From: Nageia nagi | Taxonomy: Eukaryota; Pinophyta | Length of the DNA: 64,000 nucleotides | Reading direction: 5' to 3' | Assembly: GCA_050084985.1 (NCBI GenBank) | Contig: JBITNC010000001.1 | Location: forward strand, 62,496,001-62,560,000 | In this document: piece after piece, positions 45,291 through 58,169 of the stretch | Layout of the letters: each line of letters starts with the position of its first letter | How positions within the stretch are numbered: the stretch's first letter is position 1 | Notes under the pieces: generated by a model | The model's database searches: none | The model's input: the letters and a program-made list of their open reading frames with translations, nothing else | What the model was told of the DNA's origin: nothing | Translations under genes and position numbers: made by a program

Positions 45291-46087
45291 GGAATAAATG
45301 AATTTCATTAAAGCTTGGTTAAATAATCATACTAAATGGAAAATGAATCTCATAGGTTAGATAAAGATCTCACTAATTAAAATATTGTTTATTTCACACT
45401 AAATAAAACATAATTAAAGGACATGTATGTTGGGATGGGGTGTAATCATAAGTTTTTTATTCCTAGTATATATGTATGATACCTTTCTTAAATAAATATC
45501 AATGAATTTGATGTGGTGACCAACCATTGATTCTATATTCTTTCTACATCCACTAATCTACACCATAAACCATAGAGCCAAATCTAGAGATGAATACCAG
45601 GTTCTAGGGTAAAAGTCATCACTTTTCATCAGGTGACTATAAAAAAGAATGTTATGCTTGGATCCCATTATCAAGATATTTTTCAATGGCATTCCTTGAG
45701 CCCCATTGCACTAAGAAAGCCACTTTATGTACCAATTTGATACTTCCCCATAGATTACATATAGGATTCCAGTCTACCTTTGTTTAAACACTTGACTAGA
45801 AAAAACCAATCTAGGAAAATTAAAAAAATATAAAATAAATAATTCACATTTTTTATTAAATAAAAAATGATCCAATTCATTAAAAACAATTAGACAAGAT
45901 AACCACATGATAATGGTAATTTATAAATACGTTATTTGTGTGTATATTTGCTTTTTTTATAGTATAAAATTCAAAAATAAAATATAATTGCTATGAATGA
46001 TGTATGTTTTCTTTTACTTGCCTAATAAAAAATCAAAACCAAAACAAAAATTGAAAGGTTTAAAGTCCTAAAAAATAACAAAATAGA

Positions 46088-48865
46088 ATGGTTAATACTT
46101 GTTCTCAAATGGTTCATCAACAACAAGAGCCATATGATGAAATCTATCAAGAAGAACAACCTAGTCATCAGTCTCATAGACCTAGTAGAGAAATATCGAT
46201 GAGAGAAAATCCTAAAGAAATAGAATATACCTTAAATGAAGTAAGACAATGTTGAACCTAGTTAAGGATTCCTCATTCTTCTCATGCTCATAGTCTTCTC
46301 TTAGATCTAACTTATCTAGCAAAAAAAATACCAATAGGTAATGAGGAAGAAGTCATCTCAAGGACTACTACTCTATCATGAATGCATTTAGATTATGTTG
46401 TCTTACAAAACGGTCCTTTTAAACCAAAATATGATCATGTTATGTGCTATCTACTAGATATACATCTTTTCCAATCCTATAGAAGATGAGATGATTATAT
46501 TCCATCCACCATCTCTCGAAGGATGAATGAGTTCGATGATAGATTTTTGATACATATGGCTACTCCTGCACCTGAACAAAGAAGCCACACTAGGGTGTAT
46601 GATGATGCTTATTATGTTTTGAAAATTAATACACCTACCCCTAGGACTAGTTATGTTTCTTCTACCATGAGTTATGTGGATCGTGGTACTACTTATACTA
46701 CCCTAAGAACTAGTCATAGGATCCCTAAAAGGTAGGAGAAATACCATTATATGTGTATAGATCAAATCAAAACTATAAATAACTTCACAAGGACCAAAAA
46801 ATCATTATACACAATCCAAATACACAAAAATTGAACTAACCTAGAAGATTAGGACAAGATCCATGTTTGCAAACATAACTTGTGTTTCATGCATATCAAA
46901 GTAAAACGCTTCAAGGGAAACCTCACAAACAACAAGTTCAAACTTAGATGTAGAATACGCTTAATTAGAAAATAGTAGTTAATAGGGAGTTACCACCTAG
47001 AGCAAGATCCTTATCTCCCCAAGGTCATAAAAATCATGAAAATCAAAATCATCATTTACCTAGTAAAATAGAGGTGTTATATGAATAAAAACAACCTCTA
47101 AGGCCCCCTTTGCATTGATCTATACATGAAGTTAAAAAAAACATACTCTTACACCTTTATATCAATAGTGCCAATGATAGTTTCCTCTACATCAACCACC
47201 ACCACCTACTCCACCATATAATGAAAATTATTATGGTGATCAAACACCGTATGAAAGAAGTTATCAATCATTTTCAACAAATGGGAAAAGAGAAGGTAAT
47301 AGGGATAATAAAAATCCTATTTTTCCCACACAACTAACTAATAATTTTGATAAAAGGTTAATAGATATTGAGAAAATGTTATGCCAAAAAAACAAGCATA
47401 AAATCTCTTACAAAACTATTTGTAATGAGACCATACACCCTAATGTTTCTAATATTGATATCCCTTTCAAATTTGGGATTCCAAAAATTGAATCTTTCAA
47501 AGGAAAGGAGGACCCTAAAGAACATCTAAGGCATTTTAAATATTCAAGTTATGTAATTTCCAATAATGATGCTTTTATGTTATGTATCTTTCCCATGACA
47601 CTTTCTAGGAAAGCAATGGATTGGTACAATAACTTAAGAGAACATATCATCACAACATATGCACAATTGGCTAATTTATTTTTAGAACACTTTAGGAAAA
47701 ATATTAAATACATAACCTACATAATTGATCTCACAAGATTGCAACAATTTTAGAATGAGACACTTACAGATTTCATTTCAAGATGGAGGGTAATTTACAC
47801 AAGCATGCCTTATAATTTACCACAAGAATAACTAGTGAAAATGTTTAATCAAAGTTGTCTAAGACACATTGATAGTACCTCATTTATTTAACAACACAAA
47901 ACATTTGAGGAAGCAATTTCTCAAGCTATTGTAATTGAAATGGTTAAAATCCAAGGTGGAGAATTAAAGGGTAAAAAGAAAGAGCCTTATGTTAAAAATA
48001 GAAATAGAGCTAAACAATCAATAAAACCAATGCCTACTAATAAATTTTTTTATCTTAAAGATGAAGAATCAAATATTCTACAAAACATACCTACTCCATA
48101 AAATGAATAAATAAAACCTAGGCCACCCCCTAGAAAGTTTACTCCTTTAACTAAATCTTTGTATAATATTTTGAACAAATTAATGGACCATCAAATGATC
48201 ATATTATCCAAAATATAGCTTGAAAGGCCAAATGTAAGAGATAGAAAATTATATAATGAGAATGATTATTATCAATATCATCACCAAAAGGGCCATACCA
48301 TAGGCAAATGTAGAACATTACAACACAAGGTTCAAGATTTGATTGATTAAGGAAGATTATAGGTAGACAACCCTTTGACTATCTATAATCAAAATCTAAG
48401 AATATATTAGAATCCTCTTCCTTAACATCAAGCAAATACTATAGCATCAAAAATACACTAAAATCAAGTAACACACAAAGGGTTTCAAGAGGCTTCTATC
48501 TTTTTTGCTATGGTAAGCATAACCATAAGAGTCCAAACAGCACAAGGGAGGCAAGTTAATATTCCCAACAATAAAAAAAATGATGGTATTATGCAACCAA
48601 ATATACCTTCAACTTCCTAAAATTTTATTAAAAGGATATTTACAATATCATTTAAGAAACTCACAAGTGAATATGTCCTTGTTTGAGTTATTACAACAAT
48701 CTATAAATCATAGAGAAGCTATGAACCAATTGTTACAAACAATCAAATTAGATATTAATGATCCCTAAAGTTTTGTGTCCTTTGTGGGAAATATTAAAAC
48801 AAGTCAAAAACCCACTATTTCCTTCCATGATCATGAAATTAGGCAATCAAATTGTTTGCAAGGTC
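46088..48865 (+). pseudogene. Gag, right Tat copy
   Basis: The start is 46088 (MVNTCSQMVHQQQEP), conserved in the left copy, with the N-terminal frame running to 46735 with few stops. After a frameshift the gag domain follows at 47376-47753: 'IPFKFGIPKIESFKGKEDPK', '..HLRHFKYSSYVISNND', '..FPMTLSRKAMDWYNNL', '..YAQLANLFLEHF' (family P.KF....DP..HL..F, W...L, L...F...F). A Tat-type knuckle 'YHHQKGHTIGKC' at about 48270-48310 has lost its first Cys. The final part (48580-48768) is low-complexity and Gln/Asn-rich. Gag would build the particle and bind the RNA. Confidence 0.85.
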
Positions 48866-49392
48866 AAGATCCTCCATTACATATTATAGCTAAGATATAT
48901 GGGAAGGCTTTTTAAAGAATATTAATAAATGAAGGTTTTGCAATAAATATCATTTCTACAACTACTTATAAGAACTTGAACCTTCCTTTCTCACACATAT
49001 GTGCACCTTCCTTACAATTAAGAGTTTTCAATGATGATTTGTGCTCAACAATGGGATCTATATCATTGGCCATCACTATAGGATCTAAAACCATACAAAC
49101 ATTATTACATGTTATTGAAGGAGATATAACACAATATAACTTACTCCTAGGAAGATTGTGGATTAGAGACATGCAATGTGTACCATTAACATATTGTAAT
49201 TGTTTGAAATATATTTTTGATGGGGTAGTACACTATGTACTTGGTGATGAAAACTCATATTCCCATTGCAATCATACACATATTTTAGGACAGATTGCTT
49301 TTCCTTCTACTCACTATTTTACACTACTCATGGTTCTTAAAAAAGTATCAATAGAAAATATCAATAAGAAGGTGCTTCTCCAAGTTCTTTAA
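48866..49392 (+). pseudogene. Aspartic protease, right Tat copy
   Basis: Reads 'IYGKAF-stop-RILINEGF.INII' at the active site, then 'NLNLPFSHICAPSLQL', 'TMGSISLAITIGSKTIQTLL', '..IEGDITQYNLLLGRLWIR' and '..VVHYVLGDENSYSHCNH', ending KKVLLQVL. The family motif D-x-G-S appears as N-E-G-F. The left copy also has Asn at the catalytic position. The domain would mature gag and pol. One stop lies just before the active site. Confidence 0.85.
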
Positions 49393-50640
49393 ATGGGAAA
49401 GATCTTATTGATTCTGAAATACCTTATACACCAAAGATTAATAGGGATTCATTACTAAAAATAAAACCAACAATATTGAAAAAGCAAACATGGGAAGAAA
49501 GAGCATGAGAGCTAGATGAAGTAAACAAAGCTTAATCATTAAAAGCATCTTATCTAATAAATAAAATAGATAATGATGGTACAATAAGAGAGAAACCATC
49601 AGATATTTATGCTATGACCATAAAAATGAATGACTATGGAATAGGGGAATTTGCTATTAATGATATCATTTTTAATATCTATATAGCTCAAGATATAAGA
49701 AGACCTAAAGAGTCTCTTTATGTGGTAATTTCATTAGTACCACTAGGAAAATTACCTAATCAAACACTTTTTTATGTCAAGGTACTATAGAACCACCTAT
49801 CCTTCCTTCATCTTAGTCTAATGAAGGTACTTTTTATGATTCATTAGAATACTTATCACTAGATGTAAGAATGTTTATCCGAAGATACTTTGATAGGTAT
49901 GATTGGAAAGGACAAGGTCTAGGATGATATGAACAAGGACCTAGATACACTATTAACATTCATCATCAATTACCTAGTGATAAGACATGATTAGGTTATA
50001 AGAGCAAAAATCAAGGAGTATCCAATTTTAGTATAATTGAGTTAAAACTCGAGCCCACAACATATGAAAGTTTATCTGAAGTACCCAAATGGATGATAAA
50101 TCAAGATGACATAGAGTATGAAACATTATTCTTGGGAGGGTGATTCTTTGATATATCAAATAACATGGCAGACATTGCAAAAATATGTGATGATCTAATA
50201 CCTTAAGTAAACTTTGATTGGTCTGGAAGTGATGAGTTTGATATGATAGGCTTAAAAATTTCAAATAATTCTTCTTTATACTTTCTGGTAGATGGAGAAA
50301 CTACATATTTTACATTAATTCATGAACAACCTACAATTCAAGATTTCAAAGACATAGATACAATATTACAAACTACAAACTTGAATATCAATACTACTTT
50401 AAAAGATCAATATGAGCTGAAGATGAAGAATATAATGCTAATAATAATAATTAGACTTTAATTCCCAACCAATTAGAAGAGGTATCTCACATGTTAATTG
50501 AAGAAAATATCGAAATTAATTTAAGTAATGAACCTAATATCCCTAAAGTAATTCAATTACAAAAATCCCTTACTAAATATGAAAGGAAAAAGTTCATTAC
50601 AATACTTAAGGAAAAATAAGAAATATTCACATGGTCATAT
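49393..50640 (+). pseudogene. Protease-RT linker, right Tat copy
   Basis: About 1.2 kb of decayed coding sequence with Asn/Ile-rich stretches and no catalytic domain. It includes 'FLVDGETTYFTLIHEQPTI' near 50285. It is collinear with 21561-22707 of the left copy. Its role in the polyprotein is not known. Confidence 0.5.
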
Positions 50641-51425
50641 GCTGATATGCCTAGGCTTGATCCTAATTTAGCAGTGCATAACCTTGGTATAAAAGAAGGT
50701 GCAAAACATGTTAAACAAAAACTATAAAAAATGCATCCTAAAATTACCTTAATCATAAAAGAGGAGTTGAAAAAGCTTTTAGAAGCCAAGTTTATTCATC
50801 CAATTGATTACTTTGATTGGATTTCTAATATGGTACTAGTTAAGAAATCCACTAGGAAGATTAAAATATGCATAGATTTTAGAGATATAAACAAAGCATA
50901 CACTAAGGATGACTTTCCCTTACCAAACATAGATATCTTGGTTGATTCTATTATAGGACACAAAATATTATCATTAATGGATGGGTTTTTGAGGTATAAT
51001 CAAATTAAGGTATCATCAAAAGACCAACATAAAACCACATTTACTACACCATGGGGAACATTTTGTTATACAGTAATGCCTTTTGGATTAAAAAAAGTTG
51101 GAGCTACTTATCAAAGAGCTATTATGTACATCTTCCATGATTACATGCATGATATCATAGAAGATTATGTGGATGATGTGCTGGCTAAATCAAAAACACA
51201 AGAGGATCACCTCAAAGTGCTCATTAAAATATTTGATAGGTTACTACAACATAAAATTTGACTTAACCCAAAGAAGTGTGTTTTTGGGGTAACATCTGGG
51301 AAATTATTAAGTTTCATTATCTCTAGATGAGGGATTGAAGTAGATCATAACAAAATAAAACCAATAACAAATATTTGACCCCCTTCAAATATAAAACAAC
51401 TATAAAGCCTACAAGTTAAGTTGTA
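50641..51425 (+). pseudogene. Reverse transcriptase, right Tat copy
   Basis: The best preserved domain in the window: 176 codons open from 50731 to 51261. Motifs in order: 'MHPKITLIIKEELKKLLEAK', 'SNMVLVKKSTRKIKICIDFR' (first Asp in IDFRD), 'KDDFPLPNID', 'ILSLMDGF' (Asp), 'YNQIKVS', 'FTTPWGTFCYTVMPFGLKK', 'GATYQRAIM', 'DYVDDVLAKSKT' (YVDD). This block is typical of Tat-lineage RT. The polyprotein is broken before and after it. Confidence 0.93.
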
Positions 51426-51925
51426 AGACATAAGATGTTTTCTATCTCAATTATTAGATAAGTGTAAACCTTTTAACAAACTTTTGAAGAAGAGTATTAT
51501 CTTTCACTAAGGCAATAAACAATAAGAGGCATTTGACAAGATTAAACACTATCTTTTTTCACCACCTATTCTAGTACCACCTAAGCTTGGATAACCATTC
51601 TTGTTATATATATCAGCTACATAAGTAGCCTTAGGAACCATGCTTGCTCAAAAGAATGAGAATAATAAAGAATAGGCAATATATTATCATAGTTAAACTT
51701 TAGTTGGCTATGAGATTAAATATGTGTATTTGGAAAAGTTATGTCTAGAATTAGTATTCATAACCAAAAAATTAAGAAATTATATGTTAAACCATACCAC
51801 ATACATAATTGCTAAAGTTGGTCCTTTGAAATACATGATGAATAAAACTTATCAAAATGCAAGGACATCTAAATGGATCATGCATTTAACTGAATTCAAA
51901 TTACTTTTCATAAGTTAAAAATTAA
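51426..51925 (+). pseudogene. RNase H (gypsy type), right Tat copy
   Basis: Follows RT: 'PFLLYISAT' near 51597, and 'ALGTMLAQKNENNKE' near 51630. An open stretch at 51724-51918 follows: 'YLEKLCLELVFITKKLRNYM', 'LNHTTYIIAKVGPLKYMMNK', 'RTSKWIMHLTEFKLLF', matching the family pattern EK..LALV...+.LR.Y...H...V.....L......GR..KW...L..F. A few stops are present. Confidence 0.85.
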
Positions 51926-52460
51926 GTAAAAGATAAGTCATTATCGATCACCTCGCTAAGGCACCATTATTCAATGATAATCCACTCATCATAGAATTAC
52001 TAGATGAACATGTATTTCAATTAGATGAAATGGAAATTCTCATAGAATCTGATGAAGATTGGGATATGGTAATATACTTTGATGAGTCAAGATGCGAGCA
52101 AAGTAGGGGTGCTAGTGTTGTTTTTATTACACCCCAAGTAGTTCCCATATGCTATTCATTTAAACTCAACTTTCCTTATACAAACAATAATGTTGAGTAC
52201 AAAGCCTTAACTTAGCTATTAAAATTGCTATAAAATTAAAATTGAAAAAAAGTAAAATTCATCAATGATTTGTTGTTAAATGTAAATCAAGTCAAAGAGA
52301 TTTCCATTGTAAGGAACCTTTGTTGCAAAAATATAAAATATTAGTGAAAAATATTTTATTATATTTCAAAAAATATTATTTAGAAGTAGCACCATGATCA
52401 ACTAATAGGTTTGTTGATGTTATGGCTTCCATCAGGTCTTTAATGCTTGTAAACCCTGAT
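51926..52460 (+). pseudogene. Second (archaeal-type) RNase H, right Tat copy
   Basis: 52030-52215 reads 'DWDMVIYFDESRCEQSRGAS', 'VVFITPQVVPICYSFKLNFP' and 'YTNNNVEYKALT', a close match to the extra RNase H of Tat elements (W.LYFDGS.....GAG.V..SP.G....Y.F.L.F..TNN.AEYEAL). The catalytic Asp of YFD and the Glu of VEY are present. Gly of DGS is Glu here (DES). The domain then decays. Its presence behind the gypsy RNase H is the strongest sign of the Tat/Ogre lineage. Confidence 0.85.
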
Positions 52461-53815
52461 CAAAAAATAATCCCTATTGAAATTGTTCAAATCATTCAAT
52501 ACTCAATAGAATTAGATTAAGTTGAACATATAGTCTTGCACATTGCAATAGAATTCAAAAATTTATGGCATACATAATTGTTCAAATTATTAAGAGATGG
52601 GGTATTACCTAAAGACTTAACAAAATCATCTCAAAAAGCATTCATGATAAAAGCTTTTCACTTCTACATGATAGGAGATGTCTTCTACCATAGGGATTTT
52701 GATATAATATTGCTTACATATTGAGAGTAGTTTGATTCACAAATTGCTATTTCATGTGCACATGATAGAATTTATGGAAGACATTTTAATGGCTTTGCAA
52801 TCACAAAGTGATTAATGCATATGAGATATTACTAGCCTACTATGGAATGTGATTAGATGGAATACATTAAAAAATGTGTTAAATGTCAACAACATGAAAA
52901 TATATTTAATCAACCCTCACATATGTTACAAACCATGCAATCATTATGGCCATTCTCAAAATGGGAATTATATTTAATAGGTCAAATCTCTCCTATATCC
53001 TTAGGAGGTCATATGTTTATAATAACTACTATAGAATATTTTACAAAATGGGTAGAAGCTATTCCTATGATCTCAACAAAAGGAAAAAAGATAGCAAAAT
53101 TCATACAAAACCATATTATATGTCATTTTGGAATTCCAACCCAAATTATCACTGATAATGGGAAAAACTTTAAAAACAAGGAGGTTTAGGATTTATGCAA
53201 AGGGTATCATATCTATTTAAGCTTCTCAACTCCTTACTATCCTTAAGGGAATGGTCAAGTTGAATCTATAAACAAAACTATTCATAGAATTCTATTTAGG
53301 CTTCTCAACTCCTCCTGATATTGGTATGCAAGAATACCACATGTGTTGTGGGCCTATTGAACTAGTATTCAAACTTCTACTAGGGTAATCTTATTTTCTT
53401 TAGTTTACAAGGCTGAAGTAGTATTACATTTAGAAATAGAAATTCCTTCTTTATGAATTGCATTAGAATATTATATCACTAATGAAGTGATCATTCAAAC
53501 AAGATTAGATCAATTATTGCTTTTATATGAAAGAAGAGTTAATGCATTGGAGAATTTACATACTTATCAAAATTGTATTAAAATAGCCTTCAATTAAAAA
53601 GTTAAAACTCACAAATTTAACATAGGATATTTGGTTTGAAAAGAAAAGCAACAAAATTATTGAATGGAATGATAACTCTATGACAAGTTTGCTCCTTATT
53701 GAGTAGGTCCTTACATGATTAAAAGAAAATTTGGATCTGGGGCTTATCATTTAGTTGATATGGAAGGTAACAAAGAGTGTGAACCCATATATATCATGCA
53801 TCTTTGATCTTTTTG
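52461..53815 (+). pseudogene. Integrase, right Tat copy
   Basis: Zinc region: 'AHDRIYGRHFNG' and 'KKCVKCQQHENIFNQPS'. The core at 52857-53189: 'LWPFSKWELYLIGQISPISL' (the first catalytic Asp is Tyr here; the left copy has Asp), 'GGHMFIITTIEYFTKWVEAI', 'FGIPTQIITDNGKNF' (second Asp kept). The frame continues with 'YYP-stop-GNGQVESINKTI' near 53240-53280 (catalytic Glu kept). The C-terminal part runs to about 53810 ('GAYHLVDMEG'-like). There is no chromodomain, as expected for Tat. Confidence 0.88.
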
Positions 53816-53936
53816 TAATTAATGAACTTTTTAATTAGAAGTTGTATATATTGTAAATAAGCTTTTTTCAATCAAAAAATCAACAAAAGTGCTTTTCTTA
53901 AATATTTATACATATTTAATGTATTTGAAATAGAAA

Positions 53937-55436
53937 ATGATATCAAAAAAGAGTAAAAGCATCCACTTGATTATTGATCAAAGAGGTATTCAATGAAAAC
54001 CTTGGTGTGATAAACCAAGATATTTGGGAGATAATATTATCACATAATTATCCCTAGATATTTCCCCTAGAAACAAAAGTATCCTCTATGTACCTATTAA
54101 TTTGCAAAGAATCATAGCCTTAAACTTATTACCAGAAAGATACAAAGGATGGGAGATAAGTGTTTGTAGAGATAATTTGGAAATTTATGTGGATAAAGCC
54201 ATGTAACACCTAATTCATGCACATTATTCTATGCAAATCCATGTGGTAAACTTTTTATGCTAATATTGACCTACTTTAGCTCTCAAGATCATAATTAATT
54301 TCTTTTTCAACAATTGGATCTAGAATAGAGTTGTTAACACTTGGCCAAATGAAGATTTTCTATTTACATGGGTAGGCTAGATGATAAGAGACCTACATTG
54401 CCATAAAATTATCTATGATTTTTACACTATGTTCATCCATAATCCTCAATGATCAATTAGATGTGTGCAAAATATTGACCAATAATTCTCTTGAATTAGG
54501 TCAAGGTTTCCCCATCCTCATCCTTGTAACATTCAAGCAAGAACTGTGATGTCACAAAAATTAGAAACTAATGAAAAAACATAATTTAATCCTACAAAAT
54601 ATGATTTTGTTGATATATACCCATAATATTTATATATGAAAGCATTAAGAAAGTGTCCTTACACTAAGATAGCCCTTTTCTTCACTTTACCAAAAGAAAT
54701 TCAAGGAGTTATAGCCATGAATTTTCGTAATCAATAAGGAACCAATGCTTGGGACTTAAAAGTCAATGGTATTAGGGAAATTATTGAATTTTAAGTGAAG
54801 GATATGTGGATGGAAACTAAATCTTTGACCAATTTGATCCATCTATTTTTCTTACATTGGCCTTATGAGAGACCTAGAATTTTGCTAAATTATGTTGATC
54901 ATATGACTCTCTGATGTTACAAAAGATCAACTTCAATAATTGAGGTCATGAATGATTTGGTGTTGGACTATAATACATATTTAATTTTACATAATGAAAT
55001 CATATATTATTATAGTTCATTATTTAGTAAAAACTATTGTGTAAATAATCTAATTAATATGAAATCAAGGTTTCAAAAGACCTTAGAATGCTTTAACCAA
55101 AGAAAGAGTGAGGTTGTAGTCAAAACAAAAAAAAATGAGTATGTATAGTATCTTATAAAGAGTGTGATCTCCTTTGCATCATTAATTTCTCCTTAATCTT
55201 CACAAACCTTAGGAATCCCATCCCACCTTCCACTTATTGAGACTGTTGAAACCTTGACATCATCATCCAAGGCAAAATATGCCATTAAGAAATTCAAGCA
55301 TCATCCACCAATCTTTCCCCTCAATTGTTATCTAATCCATTACCAATCATCCATCCTAGGACTAGGACCTACTCACCTCTCAATTCAACCTTTGTACTTT
55401 TATTTCTTAGGTTATAAAAGTTGGGTTATTCATTAA
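53937..55436 (+). pseudogene. Sense ORF of unknown function, right Tat copy
   Basis: From 53937 (MISKK) to the terminal stop at 55436 most of the coding lies in one frame (about 500 codons) interrupted mainly by substitution stops; a short frameshift lies within the first 40 codons. Segments seen: 'LQRIIALNLLPERYKGWEIS', 'NLEIYVDKAM', 'ALFFTLPKEIQGVIAMNF', 'RILLNYVDHMTL', 'MNDLVLDYNTYLILHNEIIY', '..RKSEVVVKTKKNEYV', and a Pro/His-rich end ('KHHPPIFPLNCYLIHYQSS'). The left copy has the same protein. I recognise no family, no catalytic motif and no clear signal peptide or membrane segment. Position downstream of integrase suggests an accessory ORF like those of giant gypsy elements. Confidence 0.68.
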
Positions 55437-58169
55437 AAATAAGGGATCCATTGTCATTGGGGAGTTGTAAAAGGTTTTTTTTTTAAATAATAATAATCAA
55501 GTAAATGAAAAGTAACACCATTAAGAATATATGTAAATAATTTAAAAAGTTATTATTAAATGTTTTCTTGTAAAAATAAAATTTGTGTGTATATATCTAT
55601 CTTTAAAAACTTTATAAAATTCTAAAAATGCTTGTATATGACACTCTAGGTTGTTGATTATATTTCACAAGTAACAAGCATCATGAGTCACCCACATTTT
55701 GTCAATCTTTCCACTATTTAGTGAGAGGGATACTCACATTATGATCCCCTTATCCCATGGACTTACCATCCCTTATCATTTCTTGGTCACCTTGTACTTT
55801 TCTTAGTGACCTCTTAGAGGATCTTATCCAAAACCTAGAGTTGAAGGAGGATAGGTTTAATCAATTTCCTAAGGGTATCCAACATCAAATTTTGTCTATG
55901 ATGGCTTTATCCTCTACCCTAGATAGGTTTTACCATGCTTATAATATTATGAAGAACTTTGACTGAATGGAGATTTACATTTATCATCAACCTTATTGAG
56001 GATCTTATGTGATATATGATATCCCTAACAAAGAGTTCTTGCAAAATCTCATTTGTATGATCTCCATATCTAATTTTATTTGGAGAATCATAATTGATGC
56101 CCTTACCACTCCTTTGGCAGTATGATTTATTAGATACTATGGGTTGCATCTTCTACATCTTGAAGAAGAATTTTTCAATAATGTCACCATAGCTCATCTC
56201 CTATCTATAAATTTATGGTGTTGGGACTTCATGTTATCTATGTCCATCATTCATGACCCCTTGTAATGGTTCATTGATCGTACCATCCATACTTGTTGTC
56301 ACTTCCATCCTTTTACTCATGATGACCTATTGCAAATTCTTGTTCAGTGAGGAACAAGTAAAACACAAAAACATACAAAAACTATAAAAATATTAAAAAA
56401 ATACAAAAAATACAAACACATCAAAATATTCAAAAAATACAAAAACACTAAAATATTCAAAAAATTCAAAAACATCAAAATATTTAAAAAAATACAAAAT
56501 AATTAAAAAATTTATATATACTCAGAAGATATACTTCTAAAGCATCTTGGCTATTAGGTGCATTGCCCATTAGTTCATATCATTCCACTTTGTTCATAAA
56601 TGTTTAATCCTTTACCGAGAGTGTCATAATTATTAGATATTAATCATTATGAGGGAGGTAACTAATCAAGTTATATGTATCCACACATCATGCATGCATC
56701 TATATAATATTCATTTACGTATACAACTGTATTTAAAAATAAGAAAGTAGGTAATAAATGCTCTATTAATGTTTAGTTTTAGTTGATAAATCCTATGTTG
56801 ATGTTTCAAAAACTTAGGATGATAAAAAGACATAAGTATATTATATGGTGGTGCACTAATAGACTCATACATGTTTCACATTAAAAATATCAAAATAATC
56901 AAGACTAGAGTATTTCTTGAGTATAAATGTGAGTATGGTGTTCTTACTTTTTGCTTCATCTTGAACCTAAGGGCTAGGATAGAAATGAAAAGGAAAGCAA
57001 AAAGAAAAAATAAAATAAAAAAGAAAAATATGTATAATTCTTGGGCCATTGCAACATCCTCTATTGGAGCTATAAACACTTGACTAGCAATAAAGCAAGG
57101 TTGTAATAGGATGAAGGGGTTAACCTTCAATAGGGCTATGGATGCTTTTTAGTAATGAAGCATACCTTACAAAAAGAAAAAGATCATATGTCACAATTTA
57201 TAACCCTAGGATGCTTAATTTATGAATGTTAAGAGAAGAAAATGAACATCATTGCACACACATGAGTTTATGGTAAACTTAAGTATATTATGATCTTGTT
57301 TCATATCATCACTAGTAGATTAGACCAAAGCAAAAGATTAATTAACAAAATTTATTATGCTTATTTATCTATATATATTCATTTATTCTATACCATTATT
57401 ACTATTATTATAAAAACTTGATAAGTTTCCAAAACATTAAGATTGATGTTTAAGTTATTATGTCATTCATAGAAATCTTAGGTCATTTAAGTTTCATACA
57501 TTTTACATTCATCTATACATATAAATTTATGTGCATCCACTATTAAATTCATACATCCATAAAATGTTGTAAATCCAATGTGAGTTTTACATCCATACAT
57601 TCACATTTTTCATGATATCACATATGTTTATACTAGTATATTATGTTCAAAACCATATATAAAACTAGCCAAGAAAATGGAAAATGATGCATCTGATTTC
57701 ATTCTCCTACAAATCAAATCCTAGTCTATAAACATCATATTACTATATAAACATAAATACTACTATGAATTTATAAAGCATATTATAAATAAGGTGTTAA
57801 AACTAAATGAAAACATAAAAATAAACTTGCATGAATTTCTACTTTAAACACATACATTTAAGAAGAATAAAAATACATATATATGATACTAAAACATGCA
57901 TATAAACATCTAAAGTCATCATCATGTATATCAAAAAATATATAATTCAATATCCATCACATCTAAAAAAATCAACTATTGATCATGAATACCATGATCC
58001 CAAAATAGATAAGGTCATGAAAAAATAATAGACCTACAAATAACATGTCTAAAAATCAAAAATTGTCCTACTCTCCATAAATCTCAAAAGGAAAATAACA
58101 TAGTTTTATAAAGACTCACAAGTATAACATAAAACATAAAGAATAGTGGCCCTATCATTGAAATACTCT
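55437..58169. other. Right Tat spacer
   Basis: Non-coding in all frames, collinear (inverted) with 8161-11388. It contains an A-rich tandem array at 56365-56510 (unit 'attcaaaaaatacaaaaaca' plus about eight bases). Several short open frames (55757-55966, 56871-57083, 57130-56876 on the minus strand) have no counterpart in the left copy. The part from 57370 to 57900 is full of 'catacat/atgtat' repeats. No promoter or RNA gene was identified. Confidence 0.6.

Larger units (their letters stand above)
44115..46087 (+). other. Right Tat leader with tandem repeats
   Basis: About 2 kb before gag. It holds a 20-24 bp repeat of the type 'aatgacttgtattgaaa' at 44250-44400, a 42-bp tandem duplication at 44877-44960 and a ~100-bp tandem repeat at 45020-45290 (three units, core 'gaggttgaaggattgtgact' and 'caaag'). 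All but the 42-bp duplication are also in the left copy. An open frame across the 100-bp repeat (44999-45301) is probably an effect of the repeat period and is not annotated as a gene. Confidence 0.7.

Noticed and set aside
44999-45301. 100-codon frame in the right Tat leader
   Set aside because: It coincides with a ~100-bp tandem repeat, the left copy has no matching open frame, and it lies upstream of the conserved gag start.
56876-57130. 84-codon minus-strand frame with a hydrophobic Phe-rich stretch
   Set aside because: It lies in the non-coding spacer over an A/T-rich run and is not conserved in the left copy, so the membrane-like stretch is an effect of poly-A/T codons.
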